This document shows positions 20,873 through 33,300 of a stretch of 64,000 bases of DNA, piece by piece (position 1 is the first letter of the stretch; every line of letters starts with the position of its first letter). A program made the position numbers and the translations under genes. Below the pieces are notes generated by a model. The model saw only the letters and a list, made by a program, of their open reading frames with translations, made no database searches and had not been told where the DNA came from. The stretch lies in contig NC_068367.1 in the NCBI RefSeq assembly GCF_020536995.1, forward strand, positions 58,337,726-58,401,725, given 5' to 3'. The DNA comes from Dreissena polymorpha (taxonomy: Eukaryota; Mollusca; Bivalvia; Myida; Dreissenidae).

Positions 20873-22411
20873 CTTTTAATAAATTTGCAAAAGTATTGAA
20901 TGGCAAGAAGCAAAACCTACTGATTTCCCATGAGACATAAATTTTTAAAATCTGATATGTAGCTTAATATTATTTCCAGCTTTGAACTACACATATTAAA
21001 GCACTGATATAAATGCAAGATCCTATACACCATCTATGTTTTATCGATTTCCTTTTAATAATAGCTATTTGTGAAAGTATAATACGTATACTTATGATAG
21101 TGTGGATTCATTTATTTTTATTAACTTGAAATTTCATTGATTGATAAACTCTGGCATTTTTGTTTGATCGTCAATTCGTTAATTTTTTATCAGTTCTGGT
21201 ATAAGTCTTCAACGTTTGTTCGTTCGTTGGACATTTTATGTCTTGGTTGAGAGGTCCTTTCAAAATTCAAGAAAAATTATTTTCCGAAGAATAATATCAA
21301 GTTTACGGTAATAAATAAGGGTAGAGTTTTTAACTAGCTTGATATCTTTTCAAGCCTTTTTTTATCAGACACAAAATTTGCTTAAATTATTAAATGTTAT
21401 GATAATGTACTTTGTATACATCATTATTATATTTTTCTTAAGTATTTGATATGTTTCTAATCATAGGCTGTTAATTTTTGTAGGCATTTAGACCTTTCAA
21501 AACAATAATGTTATATATATTTTCACATGTTTTATGTAATAATGGTCATACACAATATAATGCCCATGTAAGACATATATTCGGTTACATTACTTTTTAA
21601 GACAGTGTAAGAAATTGGTCTTCCACTTATCGTCTTGTGTTTTTGTTTCAAGCATACTTTCGCTATCACATGTGTCCACAAAATTGAGGCACATTGTAAA
21701 AATTTTGCATATTAGAAATTACATTTGTGTTTACATCTTTCATCCAAGAGTATCATTAACTTAAATCAACTCAAACTTAATTTTTAAACAGAAAAAATGA
21801 AATTAGCTATGTATTACTGCCATAAACAAAATCAGATGGAGCAATAAGATACGGTATTCTTTAAGTATAAGTTAATTATAAAAAACAATGTTTGTCCAGT
21901 ACTTAGAATTGTTAATCATTTAAATATTCAGACACATGTTTGACTGTATGCTGGATCCTATATTAATCAGTGTTTCAAGTTGATGTCCATTGTGTGTAGA
22001 TACTGTACGTTCAATTGCATCATGTTGATTTTAATCAATGTATTGGGGTATATTTGCTGTCAGCAGTAATGCTGTCAGACTCAAACTGCATGAATTCAAT
22101 GAATTCACTAAAAGTACAAGAAGTTTTACAATTAAATAAATGGAATTTTCTTGAACCAGTGTAGAATCGACATGAAACAAGTTTGTTTTATTGTTTCTTA
22201 TCTGCCTAAAATAATATTTTAGTCTGTTTCTTATGTGATATTTAAAAACTGTGATTTAAAACTTAATCACTTGCACAACAGTACTGTAATCAAAATTTAT
22301 CTTGCAGTCTCATTTGAAACATAATTGATGTTGCTAAAGTTTACAGGTATTGTTTCTTTGCATTTACGGTAATATTTACCGTATCTTATATGATGTTAAC
22401 ATAAACTTTAC
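20873..22411. other. AT-rich intergenic sequence
   Basis: I see no exon, RNA gene or repeat family in this stretch; frames are short and closed. Confidence 0.5.
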
Positions 22412-22615
22412 CAGGGCTTTTTTTCCTGTTTTTGTGAAGCAGCCTTGGCCCCCTTATTTTGTGGAAAAAAAAACTCATTTTGTGAAAAAATGAGTTGCTA
22501 ACTGTTCAAAGTTGTGAAAAAATGAGTCGCCAACTTTCTAAAATTGTGAAAATTTAAGTAGCGAATTTCGCAAATCGTGAAAATGGCCATTCTCACAGAA
22601 GGAAAAAAAGCCCTG
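22412..22615. mobile_element. MITE with CAGGGCTTTTTTTCC ends
   Basis: Left CAGGGCTTTTTTTCC and right GGAAAAAAAGCCCTG are perfect inverted ends. It is flanked by TTTAC at 22407-22411 and 22616-22620, a possible 5-bp target-site duplication. Internal diverged units repeat TTGTGAAAAAATGAGT. A related element is at 60064-60307. Confidence 0.7.
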
Positions 22616-22729
22616 TTTACTAACTTGTTTCATTTTCATGCTAAAAACTATGGACTGTAACAGGCTCAATTATAAGGGAGCGATTCACAGCGACTTCTTT
22701 TCAAATTGTTTTTAATTTCCATAACATTT

Positions 22730-22940
22730 GAACCCTTTGAGCGCTGGAACCGGATTTTAAAGGCCTTTGCAAACAGTTTGGATCCAGATGAGACGCCACA
22801 GAACGTGGCGTCTCATCAGGATCCAAACTGTTTGCTATTCTGATAGTATTCTTTGAAAAAAATCGAAGAAAATGCTAATTTTAGAAATTCAGCAGACGAC
22901 ATATTAGCAGAAGACAAATTACCCAGCATGCAAAGGGTTA
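22730..22940. mobile_element. Family A MITE
   Basis: AACCCTTTGAGCGCTGGAAC start, central hairpin GATGAGACGCCACAGAACGT, GGCGTCTCATC, end GCATGCAAAGGGTTAA. Confidence 0.75.
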
Positions 22941-24389
22941 AAGCTATCTCATAAAATCAAATCCTTGATTCATCAATTAATTATGCATGGAACCTGCATA
23001 AAGAAGATATCACTGCTAGTAACAAAACTGTCCATTTGACGCAAGAGATTCCATTTCCATAATTCAGGGACTCTGTTTGTTTTTAGAAATATGCTTTTAG
23101 TATTCCAAAGAGCTAATTGAAAACAATATACAAAACATGTATAATATGATATGATATTTCAGTTTCATTCTCATCAAAATCTTCACAATAATTGTGTAAA
23201 AATAGGAGAGCATTTCCTTGTTCACATAGACATCTTCTATTTTATTTCAGACATGCCCACATTTTCCAAATTAAACCACAGCGTATTTCAAAGACTCATA
23301 AAATTTATTTGTTTCGTTTTGGTTGCTGTCCGTTGCTACATATGTTTATCAGATAATTGAACTTACTCATTGTTTTTAACTCTGTTATTAGTAAGTTGTC
23401 ATATTATTTTTCCATGCAATATTTATATATAATTATATATAAAACTTATATATTTTTGTACAGGTTGAGACTTATTCAGTTATCTCGTGTAAAAGATTTA
23501 TTTACAACGAATACTGACTTGTGTTATTTATTTATAGATCGGGCACAAAATAAGGACTTTGCATTTCATTATTTGTGTTCATAAAATGGTTTAATTAAAA
23601 GATACCATAACTGTTATTTCAGTTTGACATTGGGTAAACTATAAAGAATGTCGGACATGTGCATTCCTATCTGGCAGACATATGCCCCCGGTGGACGTAT
23701 GAATACCTGAAAATATATCATCCTGCTAGTTTTCCACAAAGAATACTGGCCTTCCCATATTGTCATCAGTTGTAGCCAATAATCAGGTCTCCCGCTGGGT
23801 AAAACAAAGTTGGCCATACTTAATTTCGCCACTTTTAAAAAGTTGTTGACATTATTTGTCAATTATATTGGCCACAATTCAGATTCTATGTAAACATAAT
23901 TGCTGCTTTTAAATACATGTACCATAAACTGCAATTATGTTTATGAAACAAAGCCAAACAGTTCTTAACAGTAGAACCTATCATTTCTATGTATCACTCA
24001 ATAGGTGCAAAAAGGTACCATGTGCCTATTCATTTCATTACATGAAACCTTTTTGCACCAATGAGGGGATATGAAACATGTCATGTAAAATCATGTACAT
24101 GGTTGTAAACATTGTTCATTGTTTGTAGGGTTGCGAACTAGACTAGTTAAGGCCAGGGAAGTAAGCATCATTTTCAAATATTTGAAATAATAAATCATGT
24201 TGGCAATTAAGTGAATGGCTTAATTGATTGTAATTAATTTATTGTATTATACTTATGAAGCTGTTGACACTTAATGGGATGATTTGAAAACTTTCTGGAT
24301 GGTAAGTGTCTCTTGGGAAGCCATCTGTCTGCCTCCGTTGAAAAATATCCAGAAAACATATGTCTGGCTTTCATTTGACCCAATTTGCC
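22941..24389. other. Intergenic sequence left of the satellite
   Basis: No supported gene. A perfect 13-bp inverted repeat with a 30-base spacer lies at 24004-24016 and 24047-24059 (GGTGCAAAAAGGT). A minus-strand frame at 23614-23862 has no recognised similarity and no convincing start or splice sites. Confidence 0.45.
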
Positions 24390-27300
24390 CTAGTCTGATA
24401 CAAGTAGGGCTCAAGCTGTTATAGGTTGGGCTAGAGTCTGTAATAAATGGTTCTAAAGTCTGTTATAAGTGGTGCTAAAAGTCTGTTATAAGTGGTGCTA
24501 AAGTCTGTAAGATGTGGTGCTAAAGTCTGTTATAAGTGGTGCTAAAGTCTGTAATAAATGGTTCTAAAGTCTGTTATAAGTGGTGCTAAAAGTCTGTTAT
24601 AAGTGGTGCTAAAGTCTGTAAGATTTGGTGCTAAAGTCTGTTATAAGTGGTGCTAAAGTCTGTAATAAATGGTTCTAAAGTCTGTTATAAGTGGTGCTAA
24701 AAGTCTGTTATAAGTGGTGCTAAAGTCTGTAAGAAGTGGTTCTAAAGTCTGTTATAAGTGTTGCTAAAGTCTGTAATAAATGGTGCTAAAGTCTGTTATA
24801 AGTGGTGCTAAAGTCTGTTATAAGTGGTGCTAAAGTCTGTAAGAAGTGGTGCTAAAGTATGTTATAAGTGGTGCTAAAGTCTTTAATAAGTGGTGCTAAA
24901 GTCTTTAATAAGTGGTGCTAAAAGTCTGTTATAAGTGGTGCTAAAGTCTTTAATAAGTGGTGCTAAAGTCTTTAATAAGTGGTGCTAAAGTCTTTAATAA
25001 GTGGTGCTAAAGTCTTTAATAAGTGGTACTAAAGTCTTTAATAAGTGGTGCTAAAGTCTTTAATAAGTGGTACTAAAGTCTTTAATAAGTGGTGCTAAAG
25101 TCTGTTATAAGTGGTGCTTAAGTCTGTAAGAAGTGGTGCTAAAGTCTGTTATAAGTGGTGCTAAATTCTGTAATAAATGGTTCTAAAGTCTGTTATAAGT
25201 GGTGCTAAAAGTCTGTTATAAGTGGTGCTAAAGTCTGTTATAAGTGGTGCTAAAGTCTGTAATAAATGGTGCTAAAGTCTGTTATAAGAGGTGCTAAAGT
25301 CTGTTATAAGTGGTGCTAAAGTCTGTTATAAGTGGTGCTAAAGTCTTTAATAAGTGGTGCTAAAGTCTTTAATAAGTGGTGCTAAAAGTCTGTTATAAGT
25401 GGTGCTAAAGTCTTTAATAAGTGGTGCTAAAGTCTTTAATAAGTGGTGCTAAAGTCTTTAATAAGTGGTGCTAAAGTCTTTAATAAGTGGTGCTAAAGTC
25501 TTTAATAAGTGGTGCTAAAGTCTTTAATAAGTGGTGCTAATGTCTGTTATAAGTGTTGCTAAAGTCTGTTATAAGTGGTGCTAAACTCTGTAAGAAGTGG
25601 TGCTAAAGTCTGTTATAAGTGGTGCTAAAGTCTGCTATAAGTGGTGCTAAAGTTTGTAAGAAGTGGTGCTAAAGTCTGTAATAAATGGTGCTAAAGTCTG
25701 TTATAAGTGGTGCTAAAGTCTGTTATAAGTGGTGCTAAAGTCTGTAAGAAGTGGTGCTAAAGTCTGTTATAAGTGGTGCTAAAGTCTTTAATAAGTGGTG
25801 CTAAAGTCTTTAATGAGTGGTGCTAAAGTCTGTTATAAGTGGTGCTAAAGTCTGTTATAAGTGGTGCTAAAGTCTGTAAGAAGTGGTGCTAAAGTCTGTT
25901 ATAAATGGTGCTAAAGTCTTTAATAAGTGGTGCTAAAGTCTTTAATAAGTGGTGCTAAAAGTCTGTTATAAGTGGTGCTAAAGTCTTTAATAAGTGGTGC
26001 TAAAGTCTTTAATAAGTGGTGCTAAAGTCTTTAATAAGTGGTGCTAAAGTCTTTAATAAGTGGTGCTAAAGTCTTTAATAAGTGGTGCTAAAGTCTTTAA
26101 TAAGTGGTGCTAAAGTCTTTAATAAGTGGTGCTAAAGTCTTAAATAAGTGGTGCTAAAGTCTTTAATAAGTGGTGCTAAAGTCTTTAATAAGTGGTGCTA
26201 AAGTCTTTAATAAGTGGTGCTAAAATCTATTATAAGTGGTGCTAAAGTCTGTAAGAAGTGGTGCTAAAGTCTGTTATAAGTGGTGCTAAAGTCTTTAATA
26301 AGTGTAGCTAAAGTCTTTAATAAGTGGTGCTAAAAGTCTGTTATAAGTGGTGCTAAAGTCTTTAATAAGTAGTGCTAAAGTCTTTAATAAGTGGTGCTAA
26401 AGTCTTTAATAAGTGGTGCTAAATTCTGTTATAAGTGGTGCTAAAGTCTGTTATAAGTGGTGCTAAAGTCTTTAATAAGTGGTACTAAAGTCTTTAATAA
26501 GTGGTGCTAAAGTCTTTAATAAGTGGTACTAAAGTCTTTAATAAGTGGTGCTAAAGTCTTATAAGTGGTGCTTAAGTCTGTAAGAAGTGGTGCTAAAGTC
26601 TGTTATAAGTGGTGCTAAAGTCTGTAATAAGTGGTACTAAAGTCTTTAATAAGTGGTGCTAAAGTCTTTAATAAGTGGTACTAAAGTCTTTAATAAGTGG
26701 TGCTAAAGTCTTATAAGTGGTGCTTAAGTCTGTAAGAAGTGGTGCTAAAGTCTGTTATAAGTGGTGCTAAAGTCTGTAATAAATGGTTCTAAAGTCTGTT
26801 ATAAGTGGTGCTAAAAGTCTGTTATAAGTGGTGCTAAAGTCTGTAAGAAGTGGTGATAAAGTCTTTAATAAGTGGTGCTAAAGTCTTTAATAAGTGGTGC
26901 TAAAGTCTTTAATAAGTGGTGCTAAAGTCTTAAATAAGTGGTGCTAAAGTCTTTAATAAGTGGTGCTAAAGTCTTTAATAAGTGGTGCTAAAGTCTTTAA
27001 TAAGTGGTGCTAAAGTCTTTAATAAGTGGTGCTAAAAGTCTGTTATAAGTGGTGCTAAAGTCTTTAATAAGTGGTGCTAAAGTCTTTAATAAGTGGTGCT
27101 AAAGTCTTTAATAAGTGGTGCTAAAGTCTTAAATAAGTGGTGCTAAAGTCTTTAATAAGTGGTGCTAAAGTCTTTAATAAGTGGTGCTAAAGTCTTTAAT
27201 AAGTGGTGCTAAAGTCTGTTATAAGTGGTGCTAAAGTCTGTAAGAAGTGGTGCTAAAGTCTGTTATAAGTGGTGCTAAAGTCTTTAATAAGTGGTGCATA

Positions 27301-30300
27301 AGTCTTTAATAAGTGGTGCTAAAAGTCTGTTATAAGTGGTGCTAAAGTCTTTAATAAGTGGTGCTAAAGTCTTTAATAAGTGGTGCTAAATTCTGTTATA
27401 AGTGGTGCTAAAGTCTGTTATAAGTGGTGCTAAAGTCTTTAATAAGTGGTGCTAAAGTCTTTAATAAGTGGTGCTAAAAGTCTGTTATAAGTGGTGCTAA
27501 AGTCTTTAATAAGTGGTGCTAAAGTCTTTAATAAGTGGTGCTAAAGTCTTTAATAAGTGGTGCTAAAGTCTGTTATAAGTGGTGCTAAAGTCTGTTATAA
27601 GTGGTGCTAAAGTCTGTTATAAGTGGTGCTAAAGTCTGTTATAAGTGGTGCTAAAGTCTGTTATAAGTGGTGCTAAAGTCTGTTATAAGTGGTGCTAAAG
27701 TCTTTAATAAGTGGTGCTAAAGTCTTTAATAAGTGGTACTAAAGTCTTTAATAAGTGGTGCTAAAGTCTGTTATAAGTGGTGCTAAAGTCTGTTATAAGT
27801 GGTGCTAAAGTCTGTTATAAGTGGTGCTAAAGTCTGTTATAAGTGGTGCTAAAGTCTGTTATAAGTGGTGCTAAAGTCTTTAATAAGTGGTGCTAAAGTC
27901 TTTAATAAGTGGTGCTAAAGTCTTTAATTAGTGGTGCTAAAAGTCTGTAATAAGTGGTGCTAAAGTCTTTAATAAGTGGTGCTAAAGTCTTTAATAAGTG
28001 GTGCTAAAGTCTTTAATAAGTGGTGCTTAATTCTGTTATAAGTGGTGCTAAAGTCTGTTATAAGTGGTGCTAAAGTCTTTAATAAGTGGTGCTAAAGTCT
28101 GTTATAAGTGGTGCTAAAGTCTGTTATAAGTGGTGCTAAAGTCTGTTATAAGTGGTGCTAAAGTCTGTTATAAGTGGTGCTAAAGTCTGTTATAAGTGGT
28201 GCTAAAGTCTGTTATAAGTGGTGCTAAAGTCTGTTATAAGTGGTGCTAAAGTCTGTTATAAGTGGTGCTAAAGTCTGTTATAAGTGGTGCTAAAGTCTGT
28301 TACAAGTGGTCCTAAATTCTGTTATAAGTGGTGCTAATGTCTGTTATAAGTGGTGCTAAAGTCTGTTACAAGTGGTGCTAAAGTCTGTTATAAGTGGTGC
28401 TAAAGTCTGTTATAAGTGGTGCTAAAGTCTGTTATAAGTGGTACTAAAGTCTGTTATAAGTGGTGCTAAAGTCTGTTATAAGTGGTGCTAAAGTCTGTTA
28501 TAAGTGGTGCTAAAGATTGTTATAAGTGGTGCTAAAGTCTGTTATAAGTGGTGCTAAAGTCTTTAATAAGTGGTGCTAATGTCTTTAATAAGTGGTGCTA
28601 AAGTCTTTAATAAGTGGTGCTAAAAGTCTTTTATAAGTGGTGCTAAAGTCTGTTATAAGTGGTGCTAATGTCTTTAATAAGTGGTGCTAAAGTCTGTTAT
28701 AAGTGGTGCTAAAGTCTGTTATAAGTGGTGCTAAAGTCTGTTATAAGTGGTGCTAAAGTCTGTTACAAGTGGTGCTAAATTCTGTTATAAGTGGTGCTAA
28801 TGTCTGTTATAAGTGGTGCTAAAGTCTGTTACAAGTGGTGCTAAAGTCTGTAATAAATGGTGCTAAAGTCTGTTATAAGTGGTGCTAAAGTCTGTTATAA
28901 GTGGTACTAAAGTCTGTTATAAGTGGTGCTAAAGTCTGTTATAAGTGGTGCTAAAGTCTGTTATAAGTGGTGCTAAAGATTGTTATAAGTGGTGCTAAAG
29001 TCTGTTATAAGTGGTGCTAAAGTCTTTAATAAGTGGTGCTAATGTCTTTAATAAGTGGTGCTAAAGTCTTTAATAAGTGGTGCTAAAAGTCTGTTATAAG
29101 TGGTGCTAAAGATTGTTATAAGTGGTGCTAAAGTCTTTAATAAGTGGTGCTAAAGTCTGTTATAAGTGGTGCTAAAGTCTTTAATAAGTGGTGCTAAAGT
29201 CTGTTATAAGTGGTGCTAAAGATTGTTATAAGTGGTGCTAAAGTCTGTTATAAGTGGTGCTAAAGTCTGTTATAAGTGGTGCTAAAGTCTTTAATAAGTG
29301 GTGCTAAAGTCTGTTATAAGTGGTGCTAAAGTCTTTAATAAGTGGTGCTAAAGTCTGTTATAAGTGGTGCTAAAGTCTGTTATAAGTGGTGCTAAAGTCT
29401 GTTATAAGTGGTGCTAAAGTCTGTTATAAGTGGTGCTAAAGTCTTTAATAAGTGGTGCTAAAGATTGTTATAAGTGGTGCTAAAGTCTGTTATAAGTGGT
29501 GCTAAAGATTGTTATAAGTGGTGCTAAAGTCTGTTATAAGTGGTGCTAAAGTCTGTTATAAGTGGTGCTAAAGTCTTTAATAAGTGGTGCTAAAGTCTGT
29601 TATAAGTGGTGCTAAAGTCTGTTATAAGTGGTGCTAAAGTCTTTAATAAGTGGTGCTAAAGTCTTTAATAAGTGGTGCTAAAGTATTATAAGTGGTGCTA
29701 AAGTCTTTAATAAGTGGTGCTAAGTCTGTTATAAGTGGTGCTAAAGTCTGTTATAAGTGGTGCTAAAGTCTGTTATAAGTGGTGCTAAGTCTGTTATAAG
29801 TGGTGCTAAAGTCTGTTATAAGTGGTGCTAAAGTCTGTTATAAGTGGTGCTAAAGTCTTTAATAAGTGGTGCTAAAGTCTGTTATAAGTGGTGCTAAAGT
29901 CTTTAATAAGTGGTGCTAAAGTCTGTTATAAGTGGTGCTAAAGTCTGTTATAAGTGGTGCTAAAGTCTGTTATAAGTGGTGCTAAAGTCTGTTATAAGTG
30001 GTGCTAAAGTCTGTTATAAGTGGTGCTAAAGTCTGTTATAAGTGGTGCTAAAGTCTGTAATAAGTGGTGCTAAAGTCTTTAATAAGTGGTGCTAAAGTCT
30101 GTTATAAGTGGTGCTAAAGTCTGTTATAAGTGGTGCTAAAGTCTGTTATAAGTGGTGCTAAAGTCTGTTATAAGTGGTAAATAAGTGGTGCTAAAGTCTT
30201 TAATAAGTGGTGCTAAATTCTGTTATAAGTGGTGCTAAAGTCTGTTATAATTGGTGCTAAAGTCTGTTATAAGTGGTGCTAAAGTCTGTTATAATTGGTG

Positions 30301-33300
30301 CTAAAGTCTGTTATAAGTGGTGCTAAATTCTGTTATAAGTGGTGCTAAAGTCTGTTATAATTGGTGCTAAAGTCTGTTATAAGTGGTGCTTAAGTCTGTT
30401 ATAATTGGTGCTAAAGTCTGTTATAAGTGGTGCTAAAGTCTGTTATAATTGGTGCTAAAGTCTGTTATAAGTGGTGCTAAAGTCTGTTATAAGTGGTGCT
30501 AAAGTCTGTTATAATTGGTGCTAAAATCTGTTATAAGTGGTGCTAAATTCTGTTATAAGTGGTGCTAAAGTCTGTTATAAGTGGTGCTAAAGTCTGTTAT
30601 AAGTGGTGCTAAAGTCTTTAATAAGTGGTGCTAAAGTCTTTAATAAGTGGTGCTAAAGTCTGTTATAAGTGGTGCTAAAGTCTGTTATAAGTGGTGCTAA
30701 AGTCTGTTATAAGTGGTGCTAAAGTCTGTTATAAGTGGTGCTAAAGTCTTTAATAAGTGGTGCTAAATTCTGTTATAAGTGGTGCTAAAGTCTGTTATAA
30801 TTGGTGCTAAAGTCTGTTATAAGTGGTGCTAAATTCTGTTATAAGTGGTGCTAAAGTCTGTTATAAGTGGTGCTAAAGTCTGTTATAAGTGGTGCTTAAG
30901 TCTGTTATAAGTGGTGCTAAATTCTGTTATAAGTGGTGCTAAAGTCTGTTATAAGTGGTGCTAAAGTCTGTTATAAGTGGTGCTTAAGTCTGTTATAAGT
31001 GGTGCTAAATTCTGTTATAAGTGGTGCTAAAGTCTGTTATAAGTGGTGCTAAAGTCTGTTATAAGTGGTGCTAAGTCTGTTATAAGTGGTGTTAAAGTCT
31101 GTTATAAGTGGTGCTAAAGTCTGTTATAAGTGGTGCTAAAGTCTGTTATAAGTGGTGCTAAAGTCTGTTATAAGTGGTGCTAAAGTCTGTTACAAGTGGT
31201 GCTAAATTCTGTTATAAGTGGTGCTAATGTCTGTTATAAGTGGTGCTAAAGTCTGTTACAAGTGGTGCTAAAGTCTGTAATAAATGGTGCTAAAGTCTGT
31301 TATAAGTGGTGCTAAAGTCTGTTATAAGTGGTACTAAAGTCTGTTATAAGTGGTGCTAAAGTCTGTTATAAGTGGTGCTAAAGTCTGTTATAAGTGGTGC
31401 TAAAGATTGTTATAAGTGGTGCTAAAGTCTGTTATAAGTGGTGCTAAAGTCTTTAATAAGTGGTGCTAATGTCTTTAATAAGTGGTGCTAAAGTCTTTAA
31501 TAAGTGGTGCTAAAAGTCTGTTATAAGTGGTGCTAAAGATTGTTATAAGTGGTGCTAAAGTCTTTAATAAGTGGTGCTAAAGTCTGTTATAAGTGGTGCT
31601 AAAGTCTTTAATAAGTGGTGCTAAAGTCTGTTATAAGTGGTGCTAAAGATTGTTATAAGTGGTGCTAAAGTCTGTTATAAGTGGTGCTAAAGTCTGTTAT
31701 AAGTGGTGCTAAAGTCTTTAATAAGTGGTGCTAAAGTCTGTTATAAGTGGTGCTAAAGTCTTTAATAAGTGGTGCTAAAGTCTGTTATAAGTGGTGCTAA
31801 AGTCTGTTATAAGTGGTGCTAAAGTCTGTTATAAGTGGTGCTAAAGTCTGTTATAAGTGGTGCTAAAGTCTTTAATAAGTGGTGCTAAAGATTGTTATAA
31901 GTGGTGCTAAAGTCTGTTATAAGTGGTGCTAAAGATTGTTATAAGTGGTGCTAAAGTCTGTTATAAGTGGTGCTAAAGTCTGTTATAAGTGGTGCTAAAG
32001 TCTTTAATAAGTGGTGCTAAAGTCTGTTATAAGTGGTGCTAAAGTCTGTTATAAGTGGTGCTAAAGTCTTTAATAAGTGGTGCTAAAGTCTTTAATAAGT
32101 GGTGCTAAAGTATTATAAGTGGTGCTAAAGTCTTTAATAAGTGGTGCTAAGTCTGTTATAAGTGGTGCTAAAGTCTGTTATAAGTGGTGCTAAAGTCTGT
32201 TATAAGTGGTGCTAAGTCTGTTATAAGTGGTGCTAAAGTCTGTTATAAGTGGTGCTAAAGTCTGTTATAAGTGGTGCTAAAGTCTTTAATAAGTGGTGCT
32301 AAAGTCTGTTATAAGTGGTGCTAAAGTCTTTAATAAGTGGTGCTAAAGTCTGTTATAAGTGGTGCTAAAGTCTGTTATAAGTGGTGCTAAAGTCTGTTAT
32401 AAGTGGTGCTAAAGTCTGTTATAAGTGGTGCTAAAGTCTGTTATAAGTGGTGCTAAAGTCTGTAATAAGTGGTGCTAAAGTCTTTAATATATAAGTGGTG
32501 CTAAATTCTGTTATAAGTGGTGCTAAAGTCTGTTATAATTGGTGCTAAAGTCTGTTATAAGTGGTGCTTAAGTCTGTTATAATTGGTGCTAAAGTCTGTT
32601 ATAAGTGGTGCTAAAGTCTGTTATAATTGGTGCTAAAGTCTGTTATAAGTGGTGCTAAAGTCTGTTATAAGTGGTGCTAAAGTCTGTTATAATTGGTGCT
32701 AAAGTCTGTTATAAGTGGTGCTAAATTCTTTTATAAGTGGTGCTAAAGTCTGTTATAAGTGGTGCTAAAGTCTGTTATAAGTGGTGCTAAAGTCTTTAAT
32801 AAGTGGTGCTAAAGTCTTTAATAAGTGGTGCTAAAGTCTGTTATAAGTGGTGCTAAAGTCTGTTATAAGTGGTGCTAAAGTCTGTTATAAGTGGTGCTAA
32901 AGTCTGTTATAAGTGGTGCTAAAGTCTGTTATAAGTGGTGCTAAAGTCTTTAATAAGTGGTGCTAAATTCTGTTATAAGTGGTGCTAAAGTCTGTTATAA
33001 TTGGTGCTAAAGTCTGTTATAAGTGGTGCTAAATTCTGTTATAAGTGGTGCTAAAGTCTGTTATAAGTGGTGCTAAAGTCTGTTATAAGTGGTGCTTAAG
33101 TCTGTTATAAGTGGTGCTAAATTCTGTTATAAGTGGTGCTAAAGTCTGTTATAAGTGGTGCTAAAGTCTGTTATAAGTGGTGCTTAAGTCTGTTATAAGT
33201 GGTGCTAAATTCTGTTATAAGTGGTGCTAAAGTCTGTTATAAGTGGTGCTAAAGTCTGTTATAAGTGGTGCTAAGTCTGTTATAAGTGGTGCTAAAGTCT

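Noticed and set aside
23614-23862. Minus-strand 82-codon frame with somewhat protein-like composition
   Set aside because: No recognised similarity, no clear start or splice sites; kept only as a note.
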